Below the pieces are notes generated by a model. That model ran no database searches. It saw only the letters and a list, made by a program, of their open reading frames with translations, and was not told where the DNA came from. This document shows, one piece after another, positions 35,022-43,715 of a stretch of 64,000 bases of DNA. Source of the DNA: Mesorhizobium loti (lineage in GTDB: Bacteria; Pseudomonadota; Alphaproteobacteria; Rhizobiales; Rhizobiaceae); the NCBI GenBank assembly GCA_002356515.1, contig AP017605.1, positions 3,162,001-3,226,000 on the forward strand, given 5' to 3'. Both the position numbers and the translations under genes were made by a program. How positions within the stretch are numbered: the stretch's first letter is position 1; every line of letters begins with the position of its first letter.

Positions 35022-35483
35022 AGAACCTTTGACTCGCTTTATCGAACCACCGTCGGATTCGATCGTCTTTTCGACATGCTCGACAACGGCACCCGCACCG
35101 ACTGGCCGCCTTACAATATCGAGAAGACTGGTGAAAACGACTATCGCATCGCAATGGCTATTGCCGGCTTCAGCTCCGAGGAGGTGGAGTTGACGCAAAA
35201 TGGCCCCGAGCTTGTGGTTGTAGGCCAGAGAGCCACCGACACTGAGGGTCGTCAGGTGCTGCATCAAGGCCTTGCCCTGCGCAACTTCAAACAGGCATTC
35301 AAGCTGGCCGACCACATGAAGGTAGTGAATGCGTCCCTTGAGAATGGTCTGCTCAGCATCGAGATTGTTCGGGAGATTCCCGAGGCGCTCAAGCCTCGCC
35401 GCATCAGCATCGGCGCGAGCAACCCGGCGGCGGTCAGCAAGCAGATCAGCCAGGACGTCGAAAAGCCGCGCAAGGTGGCCTGA
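35019..35483 (+). CDS. Small heat-shock protein Hsp20/IbpA family
   Basis: A 154-aa small heat-shock protein. The alpha-crystallin domain spans about residues 30-125 (PPYNIEKTGENDYRIAMAIAGFSSEEVELTQ, FKQAFKLADHMKVVNASLENGLLSIEI), preceded by the MRTFDSLYRTTVGFDRLFDMLD N-terminus typical of class A rhizobial Hsp20, and followed by a tail with PRRISI. It holds unfolding proteins for refolding chaperones. It is transcribed from an RpoH promoter and translationally gated by a ROSE-like leader. Confidence 0.92.
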   Translation: MRTFDSLYRTTVGFDRLFDMLDNGTRTDWPPYNIEKTGENDYRIAMAIAGFSSEEVELTQNGPELVVVGQRATDTEGRQVLHQGLALRNFKQAFKLADHMKVVNASLENGLLSIEIVREIPEALKPRRISIGASNPAAVSKQISQDVEKPRKVA

Positions 35484-35556
35484 CGCCGAGTTTTAACCCT
35501 GACACTGCGGTCGCCTCCCGGTTTCTGCCGGGAGGCCTTGATTGCGGAGATTGGAG

Positions 35557-36036
35557 ATGAACCAGCAGACCGAACCATACCGCGCAGCAAGCCGGCGCGC
35601 CGCTTCGTTCGAAGGTCTTTTTTGCCTTCTCGACAGTCCTCGCGACGTGCTCAGGCATCCGCGTATGAGCCTCGACGAAAAGCGGGCTTTGCTCGCATCA
35701 TGGGCCTCTGATGCTCATGCCGTTGAAAACCGGCCCACCTTACGCCGACTGGACAACGGCAAGATCATCCCTCTCGAAGATATCCTGTCGTGCCTGAAGG
35801 CCCTGGATCAGTGCTACGCCGCTGGCAAGGACCAGTCGCATCGAGCCATGCCACGGCATATCGTGTTCGATCGCCGCAGCCACCTCTTCCGTGGGTGGCG
35901 GCGTAAGCGGCGATTTGCCGGCAAAGACGATGACGATGACCCACCGCCTTTTCCCGCCGCGGTATCCCCGCGCGTACCCGGCGGCGGCCAAAGCGGTGCG
36001 TATGTCTCGGCTGAGCGCGAGCCTGCTTATGCCTGA
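35557..36036 (+). CDS. Hypothetical protein downstream of hsp20
   Basis: A 159-aa protein. Residues 15-95 form a conserved-looking helical domain (SPRDVLRHPRMSLDEKRALLASWASDAHAVENRPTLRRLDNGKIIPLEDILSCLKALD). The C-terminal half is basic then acidic and proline/glycine-rich (KDDDDDPPPFP), probably disordered. Similar rhizobial proteins exist without an assigned role. It starts 73 bp after hsp20 on the same strand behind a GGAG site and may be co-transcribed in the heat-shock unit. Confidence 0.72.
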   Translation: MNQQTEPYRAASRRAASFEGLFCLLDSPRDVLRHPRMSLDEKRALLASWASDAHAVENRPTLRRLDNGKIIPLEDILSCLKALDQCYAAGKDQSHRAMPRHIVFDRRSHLFRGWRRKRRFAGKDDDDDPPPFPAAVSPRVPGGGQSGAYVSAEREPAYA

Positions 36037-36110
36037 CCGATCTGTTTTCGCTTCAGGCTAAAACGTATATCAAGCCCGCCGCGCTGGCCTGCGGCGGGTT
36101 TGCATATGAG

Positions 36111-36326
36111 TTATTTCTTCAGGATATTGCCGTGGTTCAGATCGAAGGCCTGGGCGTCCCCGGCCAGCTTTTGAAAATCATCCTGCAACTCACCCCATTC
36201 CCCGAGATACCCGCCGCACTGGCTGCAATGGATGGCCGTGTGTTCTTCCGCGTTGTCCGGGATGTCCATCAGGATTTTCCCGCAGGCTTTGCAATCAAGT
36301 TTGTGGTCGAGGCGCTTGCTGTCCAT
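36111..36326 (-). CDS. Small zinc-ribbon protein
   Basis: A 71-aa protein with two CxxC pairs (CKAC near residue 12 and CSQC near 35), consistent with a single zinc ribbon, and an acidic helical C-terminus (GEWGELQDDFQKLAGDAQAFDLNHG). The start is uncertain between 36326 and 36356; 36326 gives the compact domain. Function unknown. Confidence 0.62.
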   Translation of the reverse strand: MDSKRLDHKLDCKACGKILMDIPDNAEEHTAIHCSQCGGYLGEWGELQDDFQKLAGDAQAFDLNHGNILKK

Positions 36327-36511
36327 CGATGCTGGAGACCCCACTCGGTTAAGCATTTCCTATCCGCATGGTTGCCCATCGTCCAGCCGCTTCGTAGCTA
36401 CCTGCGCGCAAAGGCCGGGGCCTGTCGTTGACTTTGGCGGTGCCGAAAGCGTAAGTCGCGGTGCGCGTCTCACGTCCAAGGCGCAGCGCTTCACCCATAA
36501 AGGTATCAAAA

Positions 36512-36814
36512 ATGGACGACAAATATGCCAATGCGCGCGAGCATTTTTTCGCGGCTATCCGGACACTGGCAGCCTCTTCCGACAGTGTTCAAACGCGCCT
36601 GATCGACGCAAATACGAATATTCTGGAGGTTACGATCGATGAGTTCGATGGTGACCCGGAGCTCAAGTTCAAGTTTGCAAAAATACTGGACCTACTGGCG
36701 ATCGATCAAGACGATATGGAAGCGGTCGCTGTCGAGACAGCCGCCCACATGACGGATTTTGAGGCCGTCAAGGTCGCCGACCTGATTTGCGATTTCTACT
36801 ACGAGCTCACCTGA
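36512..36814 (+). CDS. Small acidic hypothetical protein
   Basis: A 100-aa acidic helical protein (YANAREHFFAAIRTLAASSDSVQTRLIDANTNILEVTIDEFDGDPELKFKFAKILDLLAI...). The ATG at 36512 follows an AAGG site. A decayed copy of its C-terminus lies just downstream at 36987-37057, so the gene has been duplicated. Function unknown. Confidence 0.65.
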   Translation: MDDKYANAREHFFAAIRTLAASSDSVQTRLIDANTNILEVTIDEFDGDPELKFKFAKILDLLAIDQDDMEAVAVETAAHMTDFEAVKVADLICDFYYELT

Positions 36815-36986
36815 AACTCAGCGCAACACGGTACTGAGGATGAAGCGGGGGAGCTACGCGCAAACACTTTTGCATGTCTGCAAATCACCTCCTTAATAGC
36901 GAAATAAATGCGATGGCGAACTCAGGATCAGGCTGGCCCGAATCCTTGACCATCTGATGATCGATCAGCCTGGCCTGAAACGACTG

Positions 36987-37057
36987 CGGTGGAAACGATC
37001 GCGCATGTGGGGGAGAGGGAGGCCGTCAAACTGGTGGACGTGATCTGCGATTTTTAA
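36987..37057 (+). pseudogene. Remnant of a duplicated copy of the preceding gene
   Basis: This stretch translates as VETIAHVGEREAVKLVDV then ICDF and stop. It matches VETAAHMTDFEAVKVADL then ICDF in the C-terminus of the gene at 36512-36814. No start or N-terminal part remains. The rest of 36815-37149 shows no other gene. Confidence 0.6.
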
Positions 37058-37149
37058 CCCGGACCTGAATGAATTTGGGCCGGCCCCACTGCCCGTGTAT
37101 TGTTGACGACATCACAGCCGTTCCTCTTTCGACCCTTTTGCGAGTTTCC

Positions 37150-38160
37150 ATGACGACGACAGCGGAACATTTAAAGCCCCTCCTGTGGGAACCCAGGAAT
37201 CTGATCCGTGCCGTCGAAGCCGCAGGGGTCACCCTTTGGTCGTGGAACGTGGACAGCGACGCGTTGGCCATGGATGACCGGGCCTACGACCTCTGGGGCA
37301 TACCTCGCGGCACGGACGTCAAATTCGAAGACCTGTCCGCGCATATCCATCCTGCCGACCGCGATAGAGTGCGGGCAGCCTTCAACGCCACGCGGGCCAT
37401 TGTCGGCCCTTACGAGATCGATTTCAGGATCATGATCGGTGACGAACTCCGATGGATCTCCGCCCGAGGTCAAGGTGATGATGAGGGGATGGTCCAGCGG
37501 ATCATGTTCGGCATCTTCATAGACGTGACCGGCCGAAAGCAGGCGGAAGAGGGTCGAGAGCTTCTGGCGGGTGAAATGAGCCATCGCGTCAAGAATCTGC
37601 TGACCATAGCGTCCGGCCTCACTGCTATCACCTCGCGCTCGACGTCCACGACCAATGACATGGCGCGCGAGCTTACACAGCGGCTGACCGCCTTGGGGCG
37701 CGCCCATGATCTGGTGCGGCCGTTGCCCGGCCAGACCGAGGCCGCCTCCGCGCTGCTCGGCGATCTCCTGACGGTACTGCTTGCGCCTTACGACGATCTG
37801 GGGGCCTTCAGCGGGCGTATTCGGGTCTCGGTGCCCAGGATGAGCGTCGGTGAGTCTTCCGCAACGATCCTGGCGCTTGTCATCCACGAACTTGCAACCA
37901 ACTCTCTTAAATACGGAGCCTTGTCGGTCGAGACAGGGACGTTGGATGTTTCGTGCTCCGCGCAAAATGACGCTGTCACAATTGTCTGGACAGAAAGTGG
38001 CGGGCCGCCCGTTGGCCCCCCTGCTGCTGCGCCAGGCTACGGCAGCAAGTTGGTGGAGCGCAGCGTAACCGGCCATCTGCGCGGCTCGATCGCCTATGAT
38101 TGGTCAAAAGACGGCCTGGTGGTCACGCTGAAGGTACAACCGGAGCGCCTTGCGCAATGA
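37150..38160 (+). CDS. PAS-HWE histidine kinase
   Basis: A 336-aa soluble sensor kinase. A PAS domain (about 18-130: LIRAVEAAGVTLWSWNVDSDALAMDDRAYDLWGIP) precedes an HWE-type kinase core with phospho-acceptor His145 in SHRVKNLL, an N-box HELATNSLKYGALS (about 240-253) and the WTESGG motif with the family-defining W-x-E. HWE kinases in Rhizobiales often feed the PhyR-EcfG general stress pathway. The ATG at 37150 is preferred over 37069 because it fits the family N-terminus. It is monocistronic. Confidence 0.87.
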   Translation: MTTTAEHLKPLLWEPRNLIRAVEAAGVTLWSWNVDSDALAMDDRAYDLWGIPRGTDVKFEDLSAHIHPADRDRVRAAFNATRAIVGPYEIDFRIMIGDELRWISARGQGDDEGMVQRIMFGIFIDVTGRKQAEEGRELLAGEMSHRVKNLLTIASGLTAITSRSTSTTNDMARELTQRLTALGRAHDLVRPLPGQTEAASALLGDLLTVLLAPYDDLGAFSGRIRVSVPRMSVGESSATILALVIHELATNSLKYGALSVETGTLDVSCSAQNDAVTIVWTESGGPPVGPPAAAPGYGSKLVERSVTGHLRGSIAYDWSKDGLVVTLKVQPERLAQ

Positions 38161-38257
38161 ACCTCTTGCTCACCGTCAACCCTCAAGGTGGACGATTTGC
38201 ACGCAGTGAGCTCACCGGACGGCCGCGAAATGGTTTCCGGCTGATATGGATGCGATC

Positions 38258-39352
38258 CTAAAGGAACTGTACTGGCACGCCGCGGGTGAGCAGCCTGCCA
38301 AGTTCCTGAGCATCCCAATTGGTCAAGCGAACACAGCCATGTGAGCCGGTCTTGTCGATGCGGGCTGGCTCAGGCGTGCCGTGGATCCCAAAGCTCGGTT
38401 CGGACAGGTCAATCCAGATCACGCCAACGGGACCATTGGGGCCTGGTGGAAGGGTCAGGACCTTGTCGTTGTTGCCCTGTTTGAAATTGAGCTTGGGATT
38501 GTAGGTGTAGGTCGGGTTTTCGACAACCGTGCGAACCGTATGCGTACCGGAGGGTGATGGGTTCTCCTCGCTGCCAATGGTGGCGGGAAAGGCTGCCAGC
38601 AAAGAGCCGTCTTCTGCATAGGCGCGGAGCTGACCTTCTGCCTTGTCGACCTCCAGCCTGACGGTTTTGCCGCGCCTGCCTGAGCCCAGGTCGGCCACGG
38701 ATATCGTTTCGCCTTCGACGAAACTGGCATTCGGATTGAGTGCCTTCAGAAAATCTTCATCCATGTGGAAGCGCTCAGCCAAGGCTTCGCTGGCACGAGC
38801 GTAGCCGAGATACTTCATCTCCGCCATTTTGGCATAGTCCTTGGGAATGGCACCCACCACCGTCGAAAGATCGTCGGCGGTGATAACGTAGCTGCCGATC
38901 ACCTGCTTTTCCGCATCGATTGCGCCGATGACCAGCGGGCCCATCTTCCCGTCTACCGGAAGGCCACGCATGGCCTCGAAGGCTGCGATGGCGTGCCTAA
39001 GGTTGCCACCATCGAGCCCGTCAATAACGCCCGGCGACGCTCCCGCCCGATCAAGCAATATCTGCAACCGGACAATGGAGGGCGAGGGCGTGTCACCCGC
39101 CGGGGGCTGGGTGAACTCGGTCGACGGGGTGGCCGCGCCGATTTGGAAGGTACTGCTGGTGGTCAAAGGATCGACCTTCGAAGACACCGGCTCGTTACGT
39201 GCGGGGATTGCGTCCAGCGGTGCCGTGTTGATGGCCTCCGGTGTTAGCAACGACGAGGCTGTTGCCTGTGTCATGACGAGCGGCGCAGCGACCGAGCAAA
39301 GGAAGGTGCACGCCGCTAAGGTGAGCGCTGGCAGGCTGGGGGCGCGACGCAT
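38258..39352 (-). CDS. L,D-transpeptidase (YkuD) with peptidoglycan-binding domain
   Basis: A 364-aa exported enzyme. A signal segment covers residues about 8-33. After a Ser/Thr/Pro-rich linker comes a peptidoglycan-binding repeat (RLQILLDRAGASPGVIDGLDGGNLRHAIAAFEAMRGLPVDGKMGP, about 92-136), then a YkuD domain at about 225-364 with the catalytic HG...SHGCVRL signature and nucleophile Cys340. It cross-links peptidoglycan by 3-3 bonds or attaches proteins to it. The start at 39352 is set by AGGAG. Confidence 0.9.
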   Translation of the reverse strand: MRRAPSLPALTLAACTFLCSVAAPLVMTQATASSLLTPEAINTAPLDAIPARNEPVSSKVDPLTTSSTFQIGAATPSTEFTQPPAGDTPSPSIVRLQILLDRAGASPGVIDGLDGGNLRHAIAAFEAMRGLPVDGKMGPLVIGAIDAEKQVIGSYVITADDLSTVVGAIPKDYAKMAEMKYLGYARASEALAERFHMDEDFLKALNPNASFVEGETISVADLGSGRRGKTVRLEVDKAEGQLRAYAEDGSLLAAFPATIGSEENPSPSGTHTVRTVVENPTYTYNPKLNFKQGNNDKVLTLPPGPNGPVGVIWIDLSEPSFGIHGTPEPARIDKTGSHGCVRLTNWDAQELGRLLTRGVPVQFL

Positions 39353-39477
39353 TGGGAGGCTCCTGACGGCGGACGAAATGAGGCTGGAGCGACATTCTTC
39401 TGGATTGGTTACCGCCCCCTTAACGTCGCGCTCCAGTGCCAATTCAGATCATTAACCTCAACGCCGGTGGGCCTGTC

Positions 39478-39502
39478 GGAACCATTGAAATTGCTAACCG
39501 TT
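39478..39502 (+). promoter_or_regulatory. EcfG general-stress promoter
   Basis: GGAAC (39478-39482), 16 bp, CGTT (39499-39502): an exact match to the alphaproteobacterial EcfG consensus. It faces the truncated KaiC frame and the histidine kinase gene downstream. Confidence 0.65.
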
Positions 39503-39544
39503 AGGCTGTTCACGAAGAATGAGCGAGGGCATTTGTGAACCAGG

Positions 39545-39695
39545 ATGACGCGTCACCGATCGCCTCAGGGCGTGGAAGGCCTCGACTATGTTCTCAGGGG
39601 CGGATACGCCAAGTTCAGGTCTCACCTGATAGAGGGCAGGCCCGGCTCGGGAAAAAGGTAAGCAAGGCGATCTTCTGGGGGACAAGGGGTCGTGA
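39545..39695 (+). pseudogene. Internally deleted KaiC-like ATPase gene
   Basis: The frame starting at ATG 39545 encodes RSPQGVEGLDYVLRGGYAKF and then HLIEGRPGSGK, the N-terminus and Walker A of a KaiC/RadA-like ATPase, then hits TAA at 39659. The last bases before the kinase encode GDLLGDKGS-stop in another frame, which could be the residual C-terminus. A full kaiC-like gene is about 1.4-1.7 kb, so almost the whole middle is missing. Confidence 0.55.
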
Positions 39696-40732
39696 CGCAC
39701 TCGAACGAAAACGTGCTCATACTTGCGCCGGTCGGCCGCGATGCCAAGATCGCGGCATCGATCCTGGCGTCGAATGGAATCGCGTGCCATGTCTGCGCGA
39801 GCCTGGATGAGGCATCGCCGCTGCTGGATCAAGCGCAATGCCTTGTCGTCGCCGAGGAAGCGTTGATCAGCTCCGACCGCGCTCAGTTTGCTTCGTGGCT
39901 TGAAAACCAGCCTGCATGGTCTGATTTTCCAGTCGTGTTGCTGACGATGCGTGGGACCGAGTTCGACCAGCGGCTGGCGTTTCTCGATCGCTATCTGATT
40001 GTGCTCGAGCGCCCCTTCCTGGCGTCGAGCCTTGCCAACTGCGTGCGGTCAGCGCTACGTGCCCGTGCCCGTCAGCTTGAGGTGAAGTCGTATATCGAAC
40101 AGAAGCAGGAGGTTGCCGATAGGCAGAAGCTGCTGATCCGCGAGCTACATCACCGCGTCAAGAACACGCTCGCCAACGTGCGAGCGATGATGTGTGCAAC
40201 TGCCAAATCGAGCGGCAGTTTTGAGGATTTCGTGCGCGACTTCTCTGCTCGGATCGTCTCTCTGGCCGACACGCATTCAATGCTCACTGACGACTACTGG
40301 CAGATGGCTTCCCTACAAAAACTGCTTGAGTCGGAACTTCGCCATTACGATACAAAGGACACCTCGCGTATATTCCTTGAAGGGCCTGATGTGGCGCTGG
40401 TCGCCGATATTGCTATCCCGGTCGGCATGGCCTTCCATGAGCTGGCGTCCAACTCATCAAAATTTGGTTCATTGTCCCGCCCTCAGGGTCGCCTCGAAGT
40501 CCGGTGGTCTGTCGGCAGCTCGGGTGACTCTCAGATCGTAAATCTAGATTGGCTTGAGCGCGACGGACCTAAAGTCGACAAACCCAAGCGACGCGGGTTC
40601 GGCACAACACTTCTGGAAAAGGTCGTCGCCGTGCAATGTCAGGCCAAGGTCGACTTGGATTATCATCGTGATGGCCTTCGCTTCAACATGGCGTTGCCGC
40701 TGCGCGACGCAAGGCTCGTGCCAGCGTACTGA
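39692..40732 (+). CDS. Histidine kinase (HisKA_2/HWE type) with receiver-like N-terminus
   Basis: A 346-aa soluble kinase. Residues about 6-120 look like a receiver domain, but the phospho-acceptor aspartate position is not obvious (CLVVAEEALI where DLILLD-type sequence is expected), so it may be a pseudo-receiver. The kinase part has HHRVKNTLANV with acceptor His154, and HELASNSSKFGSLS plus GFGTTLLE as ATP-binding boxes. GTG at 39692 overlaps the TGA that ends the KaiC remnant (GTGA). In rhizobia such kinases often follow kaiC-like genes, which supports that reading. Transcription is probably from the EcfG promoter at 39478. Confidence 0.82.
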   Translation: MTHSNENVLILAPVGRDAKIAASILASNGIACHVCASLDEASPLLDQAQCLVVAEEALISSDRAQFASWLENQPAWSDFPVVLLTMRGTEFDQRLAFLDRYLIVLERPFLASSLANCVRSALRARARQLEVKSYIEQKQEVADRQKLLIRELHHRVKNTLANVRAMMCATAKSSGSFEDFVRDFSARIVSLADTHSMLTDDYWQMASLQKLLESELRHYDTKDTSRIFLEGPDVALVADIAIPVGMAFHELASNSSKFGSLSRPQGRLEVRWSVGSSGDSQIVNLDWLERDGPKVDKPKRRGFGTTLLEKVVAVQCQAKVDLDYHRDGLRFNMALPLRDARLVPAY

Positions 40733-40886
40733 CGAGCAAGCACCCCAGAGTTATCTCATCGGCGCGCCGATGGTCGGCGATGATCCTTCATCATGCTCAG
40801 ATAGGTCGGATCAAACTCGGCAACCTCCGCCGGCGCAACGTCGAAGCGTCGCTTATCCTCACGTCTGGATGGAGCGTAGCGAGAGG

Positions 40887-41294
40887 TCAAGAATGCGTCG
40901 AGGGGTCGTTGAACCGCTCAAGCGGCGTCTGGTTCAGCAGCGTTGAGAGAGCCGTAATAATCTGGGCCATGACGAATGGCTTCTGGATCATGACGCTTTG
41001 CGGAACGCCTTCCGCAGGCCAAGCTGGCGCGCTGTCACCGCTCATATAGATAACGGGCATGGCGGGGACTGCCTGCCGGACGTGCCTGGCAATATCCCAT
41101 CCTGACTGCCCTTCACCCAGTCTGATATCTGTAATCAGGCCCGCAAATTTAGACGGTTCGGCGTCGAAGGACTCGATTGCAGTGGCTGCACTTCTGGCGC
41201 TGACCACTTCGAATCCGGCCTCGATTAGGGCGCTTTCAACATCAAGCAATATCAGCGCTTCGTCCTCGACCACAAGGATCACTTGCAACTGCAT
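40887..41294 (-). CDS. Single-domain response regulator
   Basis: A 135-aa CheY-like receiver with acidic pocket ED (10-11), phospho-acceptor Asp56 in LITDIRLG, a Ser in MSGDS at the Thr/Ser position and KPF with the conserved Lys. There is no output domain, so it is a phosphotransfer or protein-interaction receiver, as commonly partnered with HWE kinases. It converges on the upstream kinase gene, the likely partner. Confidence 0.88.
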   Translation of the reverse strand: MQLQVILVVEDEALILLDVESALIEAGFEVVSARSAATAIESFDAEPSKFAGLITDIRLGEGQSGWDIARHVRQAVPAMPVIYMSGDSAPAWPAEGVPQSVMIQKPFVMAQIITALSTLLNQTPLERFNDPSTHS

Positions 41295-41381
41295 CCGACG
41301 TCCCCCGCCGGCTGCTCCGGCGGATGACAAGCGATCGCAGCAATTTAAGTTCCGCTTATACGCGTTGCGCACACAACATTG

Positions 41382-41582
41382 TTAGATACGTACAATATTC
41401 TGGAGGCGAAGGCGCGCGCGCTGAGCCTCGGCACAGCATAGTGCAAAGTCTTCAAAATCGAACGAACGGATATTCTGCCTGCCATTGTCCAATACGCGGA
41501 CAAACCATTCCCCGCACACCTCGACGACCTCAACCGTTTCTCGAAGAGGGATACATGAAGGTTCGTGTTGCGGATCGCACAT
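41382..41582 (-). CDS. Small hypothetical protein
   Basis: A 66-aa protein, RETVEVVEVCGEWFVRVLDNG followed by RQNIRSFDFEDFALCCAEAQRARLRLQ. This beta-strand-then-helix pattern recurs in short rhizobial proteins of unknown role. The ATG at 41582 gives the usual length; the frame is open to 41636. Ribosome site weak. Confidence 0.58.
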   Translation of the reverse strand: MCDPQHEPSCIPLRETVEVVEVCGEWFVRVLDNGRQNIRSFDFEDFALCCAEAQRARLRLQNIVRI

Positions 41583-41789
41583 GGTTCGTCCGAAGCAGGA
41601 TAGAAAAGCAATCCTACCCTGCTCACAGCCATCCACATTAAACTTTGATGGTCGGGAAGCCGCCCGATTGGTGTCGACCGAGCCCGGATTTGCTTAATCG
41701 TCATTGTGGACTTAGCGCACGTAATCGGTGGCCGCGACCGATTTGGCCTTCGGCCGCCTGCACTTCGTATTCTGACCTATTAACAAGCC

Positions 41790-42296
41790 CTACCTTCGCC
41801 TGAGGTTGATCTCGCTGATTGTGATGTTCTTGCCGGTAGCGGGATCCTTGTCGGTCGTGGTCAACCGCATTCCATTGTCTCCAACCTTTTCCAGCTTAAG
41901 CTGAGCGGTGCGGTCACCGTTGACTTCCTTTGCCCAATGAATGCCAAGGACCAAAGCGTTGCCCGAGCGATTGCCGCTGAGGCCCGCCGGGCCAGTGCTC
42001 GATCCAGTGTATGTGCCCGTATACGTTTTGCCATTGGTCTTGACGTCAGCGCCGATCGCTCGCGAGAAAACCACGTATCCAGTACATTTGCCGTCAAGCG
42101 ACAACGAACTCTCGGTTGCATCGGACGCGAATTTACAGTTGATTTTGATGGGTTGAGAATCTGCGTCGACTTTGACGGAGCCCTTGCCAACCCAACTTCC
42201 GGCGAAAGACCTCAGGAAGGCGCCATCATCGGCATGAGCGGGGACTGCGGCGCAAAGTATGGCGGCGCTCATGAATGCGAAGATCTTTAACATCAT
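41790..42296 (-). CDS. Secreted hypothetical protein
   Basis: A 168-aa exported protein with a signal peptide (residues 1-22, ending AHA) and a mature beta-rich domain (FAGSWVGKGSVKVDADSQPIKINCKF, CTGYVVFSRAIGADVKTNGKTYTGTYTGSSTGPAGLSGNRSGNALVLGIHWAK). Similar periplasmic proteins occur across Rhizobiales with no assigned function. Two cysteines (in NCKF and KCTG) could form a disulfide. Confidence 0.77.
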   Translation of the reverse strand: MMLKIFAFMSAAILCAAVPAHADDGAFLRSFAGSWVGKGSVKVDADSQPIKINCKFASDATESSLSLDGKCTGYVVFSRAIGADVKTNGKTYTGTYTGSSTGPAGLSGNRSGNALVLGIHWAKEVNGDRTAQLKLEKVGDNGMRLTTTDKDPATGKNITISEINLRRR

Positions 42297-42361
42297 CTAT
42301 TTCTTTCCAGCATGCGGATGTGTGAGCAGATTCTGCTATGGCTGTATGGCAGTTCGCTGAT

Positions 42362-42766
42362 CTAGGCCGCAGCAACAACCTTCTCTATCTCCTGCGCCGA
42401 ATGCCCGGTGAGATCCTTGGCGATCTCGCCAACAAGAACTGCCGATAGCTTTTGATGATAGTGCTTTCGCAGCTCTCCAAGCGTTCGCGGCGCGGCGATG
42501 ACGATGAGGTTGGCGATCTGTCCGCTGAGAACCTGTCGGTTGAGCAGCTCGGCGGTCCCGGCTGCGAAACTGTCTTCCTCGATCTGACTGTTGTCCGGAT
42601 TTGCGGAACTGCTTTGGTGACGGGCGCCGGACCCCTTGTTGTCGTTGGTTACGTCTTCAACCGCCGATGCCGTGAGGTTTGGATTGGCTTCGTCTCCGGA
42701 GTTGCGAAACAGGTTGAGTTTCTCGCCATCAGCTACCGCAACAGTCGCGCCCTTGGGGATATCCAT
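42362..42766 (-). CDS. Host-attachment family protein
   Basis: A 134-aa protein of the Host_attach family (PF10116): MDIPKGATVAVADGEKLNLFRNSGD at the N-terminus and RQVLSGQIANLIVIAAPRTLGELRKHYHQKLSAVLVGEIAKDLTGHSAQEIEKVV at the C-terminus are diagnostic. The fold resembles a peptide-chain-release-factor-like RNase H domain. The family name comes from a plant-attachment phenotype in Agrobacterium. Biochemical role unknown. It is monocistronic and divergent from the EcfG-driven DUF982 gene. Confidence 0.85.
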   Translation of the reverse strand: MDIPKGATVAVADGEKLNLFRNSGDEANPNLTASAVEDVTNDNKGSGARHQSSSANPDNSQIEEDSFAAGTAELLNRQVLSGQIANLIVIAAPRTLGELRKHYHQKLSAVLVGEIAKDLTGHSAQEIEKVVAAA

Positions 42767-42982
42767 TTGTGAGTCTCCGCTATTGCGCCATACGTCGGCT
42801 AATCAGATTGATAGCCTGCTGACGTCAGTCTCAACGTCTCAACTCGCCATTGGATGCCTTGAGCCTGCGCCTTTCATTGCGCCGGCCATACCGGCTGGCG
42901 TATCGGCCGCCAGCGCCCGTGACGTGGCGGGATATGTCAGATGGGCTTTGGGCTGCCTGTAAACTGCAATGCAGATGCCGCT

Positions 42983-43007
42983 GGAACGATTGTCGGTGGA
43001 CGCCGTT
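42983..43007 (+). promoter_or_regulatory. EcfG general-stress promoter
   Basis: GGAAC (42983-42987), 16 bp, CGTT (43004-43007). It ends 31 bp before the ATG at 43038, which also fixes that start by placing upstream in-frame codons inside the promoter. Confidence 0.65.
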
Positions 43008-43037
43008 CGCTGGGACGAGCGAATGAGGGGTGACGCG

Positions 43038-43520
43038 ATGCACCATGCTTTCTTTAGACGTCCGGTGACCCTCGAGTTGCAAAACGGCGATCTGCGCACA
43101 CTGTCCAGCGCATCCGAGGCTGCCACCTTGATGATGGAGAAATGGCCTGGGGAGCATGGCTCAAAATACCGCGATGCACTGCAAGCTTGCACAGGTCCAT
43201 TGTCCACGGCGAAAGACGTCGAAAATGCGCGGCGCGCGTTTCTGGCGGCCGTGCAGGAGGCCGGGCTCACCGTGCGGGGCGTCTCGCACGATGAGGAGGA
43301 ACCATCGGCCCGTTCGGTAGAACAACCCAAATCGTCATACATCTCTGATGAGAAACGGCGGGATCGCGGACACAAGGAGGAGCAAGAAGACTTTCTGGTC
43401 CGATTTCTGGCTCGTGAAACCGGCATTACCGAGACGCAGGCTCGGAAGTTGATCGATATGGTTGGCAACGATCGTGCCTCACTGCTGCGCGAAGCGAGAA
43501 TTTTGAACGCGCAGCGTTGA
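43038..43520 (+). CDS. DUF982 domain protein with a C-terminal DUF3606-like extension
   Basis: A 160-aa protein. Residues about 5-75 are DUF982 (RPVTLELQNGDLRTLSSASEAATLMMEKWPGEHGSKYRDALQACTGPL, then DVENARRAFLAAVQEAG). A charged linker leads to a C-terminal helical motif (about 117-158: DFLVRFLARETGITETQARKLIDMVGNDRASLLREARIL) resembling DUF3606. DUF982 proteins are abundant in rhizobia and normally about 80-100 aa, so this is an extended form. The start at 43038 has GAGGGG 7 nt upstream and an EcfG promoter 31 bp upstream, implying stress induction. Confidence 0.8.
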   Translation: MHHAFFRRPVTLELQNGDLRTLSSASEAATLMMEKWPGEHGSKYRDALQACTGPLSTAKDVENARRAFLAAVQEAGLTVRGVSHDEEEPSARSVEQPKSSYISDEKRRDRGHKEEQEDFLVRFLARETGITETQARKLIDMVGNDRASLLREARILNAQR

Positions 43521-43715
43521 GGCCGGAACTTGAGCCTGGACGCGTGAAGCACAAGAGCGGCTGTGGGATCGGCGTTGAGTGTCTGGCTGTCATGCCGCCG
43601 CGCTGACTGGTGATTGCCGAGACTCGAGCGGCCTCCTTATCCTCCAGAGGCGGGCTTTCGAGAGGCGTCGAATAAAGCGGGGATGACGATACGGGAGGTG
43701 GGATTTGATTTGAAT

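Noticed and set aside
41295..41360. EcfG promoter for the response-regulator gene
   Set aside because: GGAAC is present on the minus strand, but the -10 element reads GCTT rather than CGTT, so the match is too weak to call.
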